A stretch of 64,000 bases of DNA, taken from Mycolicibacterium holsaticum DSM 44478 = JCM 12374. Its GTDB lineage: Bacteria; Actinomycetota; Actinomycetes; Mycobacteriales; Mycobacteriaceae. The stretch covers positions 372,001-436,000 of the forward strand of contig NZ_CP080998.1 of assembly GCF_019645835.1 (NCBI RefSeq), given 5' to 3'. A program made the position numbers and the translations under genes. Position 1 is the first letter of the stretch; the number at the start of each line of letters is the position of its first letter. The notes under the pieces were generated by a model. That model did not search any database, had not been told where the DNA came from, and worked only from the letters and a program-made list of their open reading frames with translations. Below, piece after piece: positions 36,544-45,359 of the stretch.

Positions 36544-36580
36544 TTCCACAGTGTGAGGCCAGATAGGCAAACCGGCAATA

Positions 36581-36594
36581 GATTGTTGACAATC
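36581..36594. promoter_or_regulatory. GntR/FCD operator candidate GATTGTTGACAATC (site 3)
   Basis: A near-perfect 14-bp palindrome differing at one central base from site 1. It lies between two divergent genes, 37 bases upstream of the isomerase start and 27 upstream of the dehydrogenase start. Confidence 0.76.
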
Positions 36595-36621
36595 ATACGG
36601 CGTGTCCTTAGCCTTCGGGGC

Positions 36622-37689
36622 GTGCCGACCCCCCGCGAGAGCGACCCGACCGGTCTGCGGGTCGGCTCATCCGGGCAGGTCAGACCCGATCCGCCCGTGC
36701 TCGCGGTGTTGTGCGCCGATGAATCCGATCGCCCCCCGGGTCTGGGCGAGCTGCCCGTCGAGGTCCGGTTCTGCACCACCGCCGACCTCACCGAGGCCAT
36801 CGAGGGGGCACGGGTCCTGCTGCTGTGGGACTACTTCTCCACCGCGGTGCGCCAGGTGTGGGCGCACGCGGGCACGCTGGAGTGGATTCACGTCACCGCC
36901 GCCGGCGTCGACACGCTGCTGTTTGACGAACTTCGCGACTCCGATGTCGTGGTCACCAACGCGCGCGGTGTCTTCGACCGTCCGATCGCCGAGTACGTGC
37001 TCGGCGCGGTCCTCGCGCACGCCAAGGACAGCCGCACCAGCTTCGCGCTGCAGCACGACCGGCGCTGGCGCCACCGGGAAACCCGCGGCATCGCCGGGAC
37101 CCGTGCCCTCGTCGTCGGCACCGGCGCCATCGGCCGCGCGATCGCGCGGCTGTTGCGCGCGGCGGGTATGCAGGTGCGTGGCGCGGGCCGCGTCGCCGCC
37201 GCCGACGACCCCGACTTCGGCGACGTGGTGGCGAGCGCGAACCTGGCCGCCGACGTCGGCTGGTGCGATCACCTGGTGCTCGCGGCGCCGCTGACCGACT
37301 CGACGCGCGGGCTGGTCGACGCGGCGGTGCTGGCCGCGATGAAGCCCGACGCGCACCTGGTGAACATCGCCCGCGGCCCGATGGTGGTCGAGTCGGCCCT
37401 GCTCGACGCGCTGAGGCAGGGCGCGATCGGCGGCGCGACGCTCGACGTGTTCGACACCGAGCCGCTGCCACCCGACCATCCGCTGTGGGACGCCCCTCAC
37501 CTGACCATCACCCCCCACATGTCCGGTGACGTGGCCGGCTGGCGCGACACGCTGGCCGAGCAGTTCGGGCAGAACCTGCGGCGCTGGCTGGCCGGCGAGC
37601 CGCTGGAAAACGTGGTGGACAAGAAACTCGGCTACGTGCCCTCCGGAGCCGGAAGGCCGGCGACATCAGGTTCAGGTGATGCGCGATGA
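36622..37689 (+). CDS. D-2-hydroxyacid dehydrogenase family protein
   Basis: A 355-residue NAD-dependent dehydrogenase. The cofactor motif is LVVGTGAIGRAIARLLRAAG (GxGxxG), with catalytic Arg in NIARGPMV, Glu in DVFDTEPLP and His in TITPHMSG. It would interconvert a 2-hydroxy acid and a 2-oxo acid. GTG 36622 is the probable start; a GTG at 36698 is an alternative that would shorten the N-terminus. Downstream genes overlap (ATGA), forming a dehydrogenase-amidase-DUF3830 operon behind operator site 3. Confidence 0.82.
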   Translation: MPTPRESDPTGLRVGSSGQVRPDPPVLAVLCADESDRPPGLGELPVEVRFCTTADLTEAIEGARVLLLWDYFSTAVRQVWAHAGTLEWIHVTAAGVDTLLFDELRDSDVVVTNARGVFDRPIAEYVLGAVLAHAKDSRTSFALQHDRRWRHRETRGIAGTRALVVGTGAIGRAIARLLRAAGMQVRGAGRVAAADDPDFGDVVASANLAADVGWCDHLVLAAPLTDSTRGLVDAAVLAAMKPDAHLVNIARGPMVVESALLDALRQGAIGGATLDVFDTEPLPPDHPLWDAPHLTITPHMSGDVAGWRDTLAEQFGQNLRRWLAGEPLENVVDKKLGYVPSGAGRPATSGSGDAR

Positions 37690-39098
37690 TCCCGACCGCT
37701 GTCGAGCTGGTGCAGGGATACCGCGCCAAGACGATCTCCCCGGTGGAGGCCACCCGAGAAGCGTTGTCCGCCATCGAATCTCACGATGACGCGGTGAATG
37801 CGTTCGTGCTGGTGGACGCCGAGGCGGCGATGGCTGCGGCCACGGCGTCGGAGGCGCGCTGGTATGCCGGAGAGCCCCTCGGCCCCGGCGACGGGGTGCC
37901 GACGTCGATCAAGGACGCGCTGTGGACGCGCGGCTGGCCGACCCTGCGCGGCAGCTGGCTCATCGACGGCGCCGGCCCGTGGGACGAGGACGCGCCGAGC
38001 GTCGCGCGGTTGCGCGAAACCGGTGCCGTGCTGCTCGGCAAGACGACGACGCCGGAGTACTCGTGGAAGGGCGTCACCGACTCACCGCGGTACGGGGCGA
38101 CCGGCAACCCGTGGGATCCCACCAAGACCGCGGGCGGATCCAGCGGCGGCAGCGCGGCGGCCGTCGGGCTGGGCATGGGGGCGTGGTCGGTCGGCACCGA
38201 TGCCGGCGGATCGGTGCGCATCCCGGCGGCGTTCACCGGGACGGTCGCGCTGAAGCCGACCTACGGGCTGATCCCGCACTATCCGCCGAGCCCGTTCGGC
38301 ACCCTGGCCCACCCCGGCCCGATGACCAGGACCGTGGCCGACACCGCGGCGCTGATGGATGTGATCACCGGATTCGACCCGCGGGACTGGGCGGCGATGC
38401 CGACCCCGTCGTCGTCGTATCTGGACGGCCTTGACGACGGTGTCGCGGGTCTGCGCGTCGCGTTCTCCCTGAACCTTGGCTTCGTGCGCAACGACCCCGA
38501 GGTCGACGCCGCCGTCCGGGCGGCGGTGGCCGTGCTGGCCGACGCGGGCGCCCACGTCGAGCAGGTCGACCCCGGGTTCGCCGACCCGCTGGACGCCTTT
38601 CAGGTGTTGTGGTTCTCGGGCTCGGCCAAGGTGCTGTCGGCCTACGGCGAACTCGACGGCGCGTGGGCGGATCGGGTGGATCCTGGGCTGCGCCGCATCG
38701 CCGCGACCGGAGCGGGCTTTTCGGCGTCGGACTACCTGGACGCGACGGCGGTGCGCATGCACCTGGGCGAGCTGATGGGCCGGTTCCACCAGAGCTATGA
38801 CGTGCTGGTCACACCGACTCTGCCGCTGCCCGCCTTCACCGCAGGCTGCGATGTGCCCGACGGTTGGCCGTCGCCGGACTGGGCCAGCTGGACGCCGTAC
38901 ACCTATCCGTTCAACATGACCCAGCAGCCCGCGCTCAGCGTGCCGTGCGGCTTCACCTCGGCCGGGCTACCGGTCGGGCTGCAGATCGTGGGACCCCGGC
39001 ATGCCGATGCGAGGGTGCTGCGCGTCGGGCGCGCGTACGAGGCGGCCACCGACTGGCACCGGCGCACCCCGGAACTGATCGCACAAGGAGTTCGATGA
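37686..39098 (+). CDS. Amidase-signature hydrolase
   Basis: A 470-residue amidase-signature enzyme. The catalytic triad is Lys76 (VPTSIKDA), the cis-Ser of GGSSGGSAAAVG (about residue 152) and Ser176 (TDAGGSVRIP). The C-terminus (ALSVPCGFTSAGLPVGLQIVG) is typical. It probably hydrolyses an amide to a carboxylate and ammonia, supplying acids to the other enzymes of the cluster. ATG 37686 overlaps the preceding stop. Confidence 0.9.
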   Translation: MIPTAVELVQGYRAKTISPVEATREALSAIESHDDAVNAFVLVDAEAAMAAATASEARWYAGEPLGPGDGVPTSIKDALWTRGWPTLRGSWLIDGAGPWDEDAPSVARLRETGAVLLGKTTTPEYSWKGVTDSPRYGATGNPWDPTKTAGGSSGGSAAAVGLGMGAWSVGTDAGGSVRIPAAFTGTVALKPTYGLIPHYPPSPFGTLAHPGPMTRTVADTAALMDVITGFDPRDWAAMPTPSSSYLDGLDDGVAGLRVAFSLNLGFVRNDPEVDAAVRAAVAVLADAGAHVEQVDPGFADPLDAFQVLWFSGSAKVLSAYGELDGAWADRVDPGLRRIAATGAGFSASDYLDATAVRMHLGELMGRFHQSYDVLVTPTLPLPAFTAGCDVPDGWPSPDWASWTPYTYPFNMTQQPALSVPCGFTSAGLPVGLQIVGPRHADARVLRVGRAYEAATDWHRRTPELIAQGVR

Positions 39099-39592
39099 GC
39101 AGGCTGATCACGGTGTCCCTGGACAAGCGCGGCGTCAGCTGTGTGGCCCGGCTGCTCGACGACGCCGCGCCGCGCACCTGCGCGGCGGTGTGGAACGCGC
39201 TGCCGGTCTGCGCGCAGGTGTACCACGGCAAGTACGCGCGCAACGAGATCTACACGCTGCTACCGGAGTTCGCGTCCGTCGACCCCGGCCGGGAGAACAC
39301 CACGGTGACACCGATTCCCGGTGACCTGTGCTGGTTCTCGTTCGACTCGGACCAACTCGGCAACCCCGCCTACGGCTACGAGAACACCACCGGCACCGGG
39401 ACCACCGGTGCGATCGTCGACCTCGCGTTGTTCTACGGGCGCAACAACTTACTGATCAACGGCGACCAGGGTTGGGTGCCCGGCAACGTGTTCGGCGCGG
39501 TGATCGACGGCCTCGACGAGATGGCCGCCGCCTGCCAGGACCTGTGGATGGGTGGGGTGCGCGGCGAGACGCTGAGCTTCGCCCGCGCTTGA
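39095..39592 (+). CDS. DUF3830 protein (cyclophilin-like fold)
   Basis: A 165-residue protein of the DUF3830 family: ACAAVWNALPVCAQVYHGKYARNEIYTLLPEF, PGDLCWFSFD, FYGRNNLL and GWVPGNVFG. The fold is predicted cyclophilin-like, without known catalytic residues. Family members commonly sit beside amidases, racemases and hydroxyacid dehydrogenases, as here, so a pathway role (binding or isomerising an intermediate) is inferred only from context. ATG 39095 overlaps the amidase stop. Confidence 0.84.
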   Translation: MSRLITVSLDKRGVSCVARLLDDAAPRTCAAVWNALPVCAQVYHGKYARNEIYTLLPEFASVDPGRENTTVTPIPGDLCWFSFDSDQLGNPAYGYENTTGTGTTGAIVDLALFYGRNNLLINGDQGWVPGNVFGAVIDGLDEMAAACQDLWMGGVRGETLSFARA

Positions 39593-39598
39593 CTTCGC

Positions 39599-39655
39599 CG
39601 AGTGTGCGGTTTCATACGCGACGCGCCGTGCCCGGCGTATCAGACTGCACACTCG
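39599..39655. repeat. Long intergenic palindrome (terminator-like)
   Basis: CGAGTGTGCGGT (39599-39610) pairs with ACTGCACACTCG (39644-39655) over 12 bp with one G-T pair, and ATACGC (39614-39619) pairs with GCGTAT (39635-39640). It sits seven bases after the DUF3830 stop, so termination of the cluster is plausible. Related palindromes are scattered in mycobacterial intergenic DNA, as I recall. Confidence 0.65.
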
Positions 39656-39766
39656 CGGCAGCAAAACCCGGTGAACGGACCGGCCTTCCGGAGAGGTAAA
39701 GTTCTCCCGTTGCCGTGACGGAACTCGGGTTCCGCCGATGGGCGCAGGACTGGAGGCGGCGGATAG

Positions 39767-40201
39767 GTGCTCCGACTGTTGGCAAGGGCATGGATGCCGC
39801 TGCTGCTGGTATGCGTGGTGATGATCGGCGCATACGCCGTGGTTCGCATCCGTGACACGGTCGCGACCGGGCAGGCGGCCACGGCCGCCGACACGAACTC
39901 CGGGCTGACCGAACCGTTCAATCCCAAGCACATCACGTACGAGGTGACCGGGCCCGCCGGCCACGTCGATCTCGACTACCTGGACGAAAACGGTCAGCCG
40001 CACCGCATCGACGCAGCCACCCTGCCGTGGTCGTTCACCATCGTGACGACGCTGCCCTCGATGTCGGCCAACATCGTCGCGCAGGGCGACTCCGACGTCG
40101 ACAAACTGCGCTGCCGCGTCGTGGTCGACGGTCAGGTACGCGACGACCGCAGCAGCGACGAATTTCAGCCGTTCGTCTACTGCCTGGTGAAGTCCGTATG
40201 A
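39767..40201 (+). CDS. MmpS-family membrane protein
   Basis: A 144-residue protein with one N-terminal membrane segment (AWMPLLLVCVVMIGAYAVVRI) and an extracytoplasmic beta domain (ITYEVTGPAGHVDLDYLDENG, CRVVVDGQVRDDR). It is the accessory partner of an MmpL exporter. GTG 39767 is the start. The stop overlaps the MmpL ATG. Confidence 0.92.
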   Translation: MLRLLARAWMPLLLVCVVMIGAYAVVRIRDTVATGQAATAADTNSGLTEPFNPKHITYEVTGPAGHVDLDYLDENGQPHRIDAATLPWSFTIVTTLPSMSANIVAQGDSDVDKLRCRVVVDGQVRDDRSSDEFQPFVYCLVKSV

Positions 40202-43071
40202 GCACAACACGTTCCAAGCCGGGCCGCCCACTGGTCGCCCGGGTGGTGCGGACCATGGCGCTGCCGATCATCCTGTTTTGGGTGCTTCTCGCGGTCGTCC
40301 TCGGTGCGCTCACCCCGTCCCTGGACACCGTCGCCGACGCCCACTCGGTGTCGCTGGCCCCGCAGCGTTCACCCGCCTTCCAATCGATGATGAATATCGG
40401 AGCGGTGTTCAAGGAATTCGACTCGGACTCCACGGCGATGGTGGTGCTGGAAGGCCAGGACAAGCTCGGCGACAGCGCCCACGAGTACTACGACCAGATC
40501 GTGGCCAAGCTGAAGGCCGACGGCGCCCACGTCCAGTTCACCCAGGACTTCTGGAGTGACCCGCTGACGGCTGCGGGCTCACAGAGCCCGGACGGCAAGG
40601 CCGCCTACGTTCAGGTCTTTCTCGAAGGCGCGCAGGGCACGACGCCCAGCCACGAGTCGGTGGCCGCGGTGCGCGACATCGTCGCATCGGTGCAGGCGCC
40701 GCCGGGGGTGAAGGCCTACGTCGCGGGCAACACGGTGCTCAACGTCGACACCAGTATCGCCGGGCACAAGAGCATGGCGACGATGGCGCTGGTGTCCATC
40801 GTCGTCATCCTGCTGATGCTGCTGCTGGTGTATCGCTCGATCGTGACCACGGTGCTCGCACTGCTCATCGTGGGCATTGAACTCTTTGCCGCCCAAGGGG
40901 TCACCGCCACCGCAGGCAACCTCGACCTGATCGGTCTGACCCCCTACGCGGTGAGCATGGTCACGATGCTGTCCATCGCCGCAGGCACCGACTACGTCAT
41001 CTTCCTGCTGGGGCGTTACCACGAGGCGCGGGCCACCGGCCTCAACCGGGAAGAGGCGTACTACACCGCATACCAAGGGGTTTCACACGTCATCCTCGGG
41101 TCTGGTCTCACCATCGCAGGTGCGTGTCTGTGCCTGACCATGACCACGCTGCCGTATTTCCAGACCATGGCGTTGCCGTGTGCGATAGCGCTCCTGGTCA
41201 TCGTGTCCGCGGCGCTGACGCTGGCGCCCGCGATTCTGGTGACCGGCTCGCGGTTCGGCCTGTTCGATCCCAAGCGTGAACTGTCCACGCGCGGTTGGCG
41301 CAAAGTCGGCACGGCCGTGGTGCGCTGGCCCAAACCGATCATCACCGTCGCCGCCCTGATCGCCATCATCGGCTTCGTCAGCCTGCTGACCTACATCCCG
41401 CAGTACAACGACGACAAGTTCACCCCCGCCGACATGCCCGCCAACGTCTCGATGGCGGCGGCGCAACGGCACTTCTCCGAAGCCCGGATGAACCCCGAGT
41501 TGCTCATGCTCGAAGCCGACCACGACCTGCGCGACCCGGCCGACATGCTGGTCATCGACCGGGTGGCCAAGAGCGTCTTCCACTTACGCGGTATCGAGCG
41601 GGTACAGACCATCACCCGACCGCTCGGTGCCCCGATCGAGCACAGCTCCATCCCTTTCCAGATCGCGATGCAGAACTCCGGAACGCTGCAGACCGCCAAG
41701 GTGATGAACGACAACACCGCCCAGATGCTCGAGCAGGCCGACGAACTGGGCGCCACCATCGCCAACCTCGAGCGCATGTTCAACCTCATGCAACAGATCA
41801 CCGCTACCACTCACGACATGGTCGGCCGGACCCACGACATGGTGGATACCACCAACCAATTACGCGACAGCATTGCCAATTTCGACGACTTCTTCCGCCC
41901 GCTTCGCAACTACTTCTACTGGGAACCGCACTGCTTCGACATTCCGATCTGCTGGTCTTTGAGGTCGATATTCGACTCCATCGACGGGATCGACCAACTG
42001 GCCGACAAACTGCAGGGCATCACCGGTGACCTCGACCAACTGGATCAGCTGATGCCGCAGATGCTGGCGACGATCCCGCCGACAATCGAGTCGATGAAGA
42101 CGATGCGCAACTTCATGCTGTCCACGCACAGCACGATGGCGGGCATCCAGGCGCATTCTCAAGAGCTTGCGCAGGGCGCTACGGAGATGGGCCTGTACTT
42201 CGACCAGGCCAAGAACGACGACTCGTTCTATCTGCCGCCGGAAGTCTTCCAAAACCCGGACTTCGAGCGGGGACTCAAGATGTTCGTGTCACCGGATGGC
42301 AAGGCGGTCCGGATGATCATCACCCACCAGGGCGATCCCGCATCGGTGGAGGGCATCGATCACGTAGCAGGGATCAAGGACACCGTCGCCGACGCGGTCA
42401 AGGGCACCCCGCTGGAGAACGCGAAGGTGTCCTTGGCCGGCACCGCGTCGCTCTACAACGACATGCAGAACGGTGTCGTCGTCGATTTGACGATCGCCGT
42501 CATCGCCTCGATGATCCTGATCTTCGCGATCATGCTGCTGATCACCCGCAGCGTCGTCGCCGCATTGGTCATCGTCGGCACTGTCGCCGCATCCTTGGGC
42601 ACCGCCTGCGGGCTGTCGGTCCTTCTGTGGCAGGACATCCTGGGTCTGGGTGTGCAGTGGATCGTGATGCCGCTGTCGGTGGTGATCTTGTTGGCCGTCG
42701 GTTCGGACTACAACCTGTTGGTGGTGTCTCGGCTCAAAGAGGAGATCCACGCCGGGCTGAATACCGGCATCATCCGCGGGATGGGCGCAACCGGGCGCGT
42801 GGTGACCGCCGCCGGATTGGTGTTCGCGTTCACGATGATGTCGATGATCGTCAGCGATCTACGGGTGATCGGCCAGCTGGGGATGACCATCGGGATCGGG
42901 CTGCTGATCGACACGCTGATCGTACGGTCGTTCATGACCCCGTCGATCGCCGCGGCGCTGGGCCGTTGGTTCTGGTGGCCGTTGAACACGTTCCAGATCA
43001 TCGACCGCTATCGCCTGCACCGTCAGCAGCAGGTCGATACCGCACCCATCGCGCAGCCGGCGATCCCGTGA
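40198..43071 (+). CDS. MmpL-family RND transporter
   Basis: A 957-residue RND exporter. Two repeats of about six membrane segments each flank two periplasmic loops (residues about 45-195 and 425-750), the second with a predicted coiled region (TTHDMVGRTHDMVDTTNQLRD). The proton-relay Asp-Tyr pairs are AGTDYVIFLLGR and VGSDYNLLVVSRL. MmpS/MmpL pairs export lipids or siderophores, and some cause drug tolerance. A TetR gene 18 bases downstream may regulate it. The cargo is unknown. Confidence 0.93.
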   Translation: MSTTRSKPGRPLVARVVRTMALPIILFWVLLAVVLGALTPSLDTVADAHSVSLAPQRSPAFQSMMNIGAVFKEFDSDSTAMVVLEGQDKLGDSAHEYYDQIVAKLKADGAHVQFTQDFWSDPLTAAGSQSPDGKAAYVQVFLEGAQGTTPSHESVAAVRDIVASVQAPPGVKAYVAGNTVLNVDTSIAGHKSMATMALVSIVVILLMLLLVYRSIVTTVLALLIVGIELFAAQGVTATAGNLDLIGLTPYAVSMVTMLSIAAGTDYVIFLLGRYHEARATGLNREEAYYTAYQGVSHVILGSGLTIAGACLCLTMTTLPYFQTMALPCAIALLVIVSAALTLAPAILVTGSRFGLFDPKRELSTRGWRKVGTAVVRWPKPIITVAALIAIIGFVSLLTYIPQYNDDKFTPADMPANVSMAAAQRHFSEARMNPELLMLEADHDLRDPADMLVIDRVAKSVFHLRGIERVQTITRPLGAPIEHSSIPFQIAMQNSGTLQTAKVMNDNTAQMLEQADELGATIANLERMFNLMQQITATTHDMVGRTHDMVDTTNQLRDSIANFDDFFRPLRNYFYWEPHCFDIPICWSLRSIFDSIDGIDQLADKLQGITGDLDQLDQLMPQMLATIPPTIESMKTMRNFMLSTHSTMAGIQAHSQELAQGATEMGLYFDQAKNDDSFYLPPEVFQNPDFERGLKMFVSPDGKAVRMIITHQGDPASVEGIDHVAGIKDTVADAVKGTPLENAKVSLAGTASLYNDMQNGVVVDLTIAVIASMILIFAIMLLITRSVVAALVIVGTVAASLGTACGLSVLLWQDILGLGVQWIVMPLSVVILLAVGSDYNLLVVSRLKEEIHAGLNTGIIRGMGATGRVVTAAGLVFAFTMMSMIVSDLRVIGQLGMTIGIGLLIDTLIVRSFMTPSIAAALGRWFWWPLNTFQIIDRYRLHRQQQVDTAPIAQPAIP

Positions 43072-43089
43072 AAACCTAGACTCGTCGTC

Positions 43090-43719
43090 GTGGCAGCTTC
43101 AGAGTCGAAACTGCGCCAGCGCACCGAGGGGCGCTTGGACCGATCCCGTGATCCCGCGATCCTCGACGCGGCGTTGGCGGCGCTGACCGAGCACGGCTAC
43201 GACGCCACGAACATGAACGACATCGCCGAGCGCGCCGGCGTCGGCAAGGCCGCGATCTACCGACGCTGGTCGTCGAAGGCGGCGTTGATCGCCGACGCCC
43301 TCGTCTACTGGCGGCCCGATCTCCTCGAAAACGATGCGCCCGACACCGGAAGCCTCAGCGGCGATTTGGACGCCGTCGTCGGACGCGTCAAGCGAAACGA
43401 CGACTCGCTGGTGTCCACGGACCTGATCCTGCGAGTCGCGCTGGAGGCCGCGAAAGACCCTGAGCTGGCGGCGGCGCTCGACGATCTGATGTTGTTTCGG
43501 GGACGACGGGTCTTCTCGGCGATCCTGACTCAAGCGGCCAACCGCGGTGAGATCGCCCGCGACCGCGACTGGTCGTTCATTGCCGACATCACCACCGCCA
43601 TGAGCCTGCTGCAGGTGGTGCGTGGGCAGCGTGTCGACGCGGCCTTCGTCCGCCAGGTGATCGACACCCTGGTGATGCCGGCGATCAACCACCTGGCGGT
43701 GCCAGAAGACGCTGACTAA
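43090..43719 (+). CDS. TetR-family regulator
   Basis: A 209-residue regulator. The helix-turn-helix is ILDAALAALTEHGYDATNMNDIAERAGVGKAAIYRRWSSKAAL in three parts (residues about 25-67). The C-terminal ligand domain is of the TetR_C class (VSTDLILRVALEAAK). Gene order mmpS-mmpL-tetR suggests it controls the exporter. GTG 43090 is the start, and its end overlaps the convergent gene by four bases. Confidence 0.88.
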   Translation: MAASESKLRQRTEGRLDRSRDPAILDAALAALTEHGYDATNMNDIAERAGVGKAAIYRRWSSKAALIADALVYWRPDLLENDAPDTGSLSGDLDAVVGRVKRNDDSLVSTDLILRVALEAAKDPELAAALDDLMLFRGRRVFSAILTQAANRGEIARDRDWSFIADITTAMSLLQVVRGQRVDAAFVRQVIDTLVMPAINHLAVPEDAD

Positions 43720-44141
43720 AGCAGTTGAAGGCTTATCGGTTCCTCGCTCTGCCCGGGGTTGGGGTCGTTGCAGGTTCCGGGTTTCCACGTGTAGCGCAGA
43801 GTTCCCGTCAAACTCGCCGGATCAAACGAGTACGTCAGATCGGCCGGGCCGGTGCTGCCGTCACCGCACAACCGTCCGTTGAAGACGTCGTGGCGCTCGA
43901 TGAGCCACGGGCCGTCCGTCTGCTTACTGATCTGAGCGATCAACCCGGTAGAGCTCGAAACCGTTCCGCCACAAAAATCTTCGGGGTTGCACTGGGTGGT
44001 GATCGCCCACGTGTTCATCGTCGCGCCGTTGATGAACCGGTACTCGCCGTCGAGTCGCCCATCGGCCCATGCCGGGCCGGCCAGTCCGGCGGCGGCGCCC
44101 ATGAGCGCCACCGCGGCAACCGTCGCGCGTGTGATCACCAT
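43716..44141 (-). CDS. Small secreted protein, unknown
   Basis: A 141-residue exported protein: signal MVITRATVAAVALMGAAAGLAGPAWA. The mature part has four Cys (TTQCNPEDFCGG, GRLCGDG, PGTCNDP) and repeated Thr/Trp patterns. This looks like the mycobacterial family of small secreted Cys-pair proteins, function unknown. ATG 44141 is chosen because it begins the signal peptide. Confidence 0.75.
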   Translation of the reverse strand: MVITRATVAAVALMGAAAGLAGPAWADGRLDGEYRFINGATMNTWAITTQCNPEDFCGGTVSSSTGLIAQISKQTDGPWLIERHDVFNGRLCGDGSTGPADLTYSFDPASLTGTLRYTWKPGTCNDPNPGQSEEPISLQLL

Positions 44142-44200
44142 GAAGGCAGCATCACACGTCCGGGCCGCGGGCATCGCCGAGTTGCCGAAAAGTCCGTCGC

Positions 44201-45265
44201 TCAGCCCAGCCCCGGCACGATGTCACGCAGTTTGAACGAGACCGGCTGCTCGAGCTGCTCGTAAGTGCACGAGCGCGGGTCGCGGTCGGGCCGCCAGCGG
44301 TTGAACTGGGCGGTGTGCCGGAACCGCTGACCTTCCATGTGGTCGTAGCGGACTTCGACCACCCGCTCGGGGCGCAGCGGCACAAACGACAGGTCTTTGC
44401 CGGCGTTCCAGCGTGAGCCCTCGTTGCGGCGCGGGGTGCGGTCACCGCCCAGGTGCGCGGCCCAGTCCCAGGGATGTCCGTCGAATGTGGTGACCAGCGG
44501 CTGTAATTCGGTGAACAACTGCCGCCGGGTGGCCATCGGGAACGCGCCGATCACGCCGACAGAGGCCAGCGTGCCGTCGTCGTGGTACAGGCCGAGCAGC
44601 AGCGAGCCGATGGCGTCGGCACCCGACTTGTGTAGCCGGTATCCGGCGACGACGCAATCCGCGGTGCGCTCGTGCTTGATCTTGAACATCACGCGCTTGT
44701 CCGGCTGGTAAGTCAGCGTCAGCGGTTTGGCGATCACCCCGTCGAGGCCGGCACCCTCGAACTCGTCGAACCACCGGTGGGCGGTTGTCACGTCGGTGGT
44801 CGCCGGCGTCACGTGAAACGACGGGCCCGAGCGCGCGAGAGCTTCGACGAGTGCGGCGCGACGTTCGGTGAACGGACGCCCGGTGTAGTCGTCGTCGCCC
44901 AGGGCGAGCAGGTCGAACGCGATGAACGACGCCGGTGTCTGCTCGGCCAGCATGTTGACGCGGCTGGCCGCCGGGTGGATGCGCTGCTGCAGCGCCTCGA
45001 AGTCCAGACCGTGGTCGGTGGCGACGACGATCTCGCCGTCGACGATGCACCGATCTGGCAGTTCGGCATCGGCCGCGGCGACCAGTTCGGGAAAGTAGCG
45101 GGTCATCGGCCGCTCGTTGCGGCTGCCGAACTCGACCTCGTCGCCGTCGCGGAAGCAGATCGACCGGAAGCCATCCCATTTCGGCTCGTACGAGGCACCG
45201 GGTGGGATCGCGGCGACCGATTTGGCCAGCATCGGGCGCAGCGGCGGCATCACGGGCAGGTCCAT
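44201..45265 (-). CDS. ligC: ATP-dependent DNA ligase LigC (LigC1)
   Basis: A 354-residue ATP ligase. The adenylation motif is SYEPKWDGFRSI with Lys29, and other motifs are CIVDGEIVV, FIAFDLLAL, GLDGVIAKPL and MFKIKHERTADCVV. An OB domain ends the protein (RPDRDPRSCTYEQLE). Very close to M. tuberculosis LigC (Rv3731) as recalled. It seals gaps in short-patch base excision repair with Prim-PolC. ATG 45265; no prim-pol gene flanks this copy. Confidence 0.93.
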   Translation of the reverse strand: MDLPVMPPLRPMLAKSVAAIPPGASYEPKWDGFRSICFRDGDEVEFGSRNERPMTRYFPELVAAADAELPDRCIVDGEIVVATDHGLDFEALQQRIHPAASRVNMLAEQTPASFIAFDLLALGDDDYTGRPFTERRAALVEALARSGPSFHVTPATTDVTTAHRWFDEFEGAGLDGVIAKPLTLTYQPDKRVMFKIKHERTADCVVAGYRLHKSGADAIGSLLLGLYHDDGTLASVGVIGAFPMATRRQLFTELQPLVTTFDGHPWDWAAHLGGDRTPRRNEGSRWNAGKDLSFVPLRPERVVEVRYDHMEGQRFRHTAQFNRWRPDRDPRSCTYEQLEQPVSFKLRDIVPGLG

Positions 45266-45359
45266 CAGTTCATTGTGGCGTTACGCCCCGAGGCCGAACT
45301 TGTGCAGGCCGTTTCCGCCGCTTTGGCTGCCCAATCGCGCACTCGAGGCGGTCCGGTCG

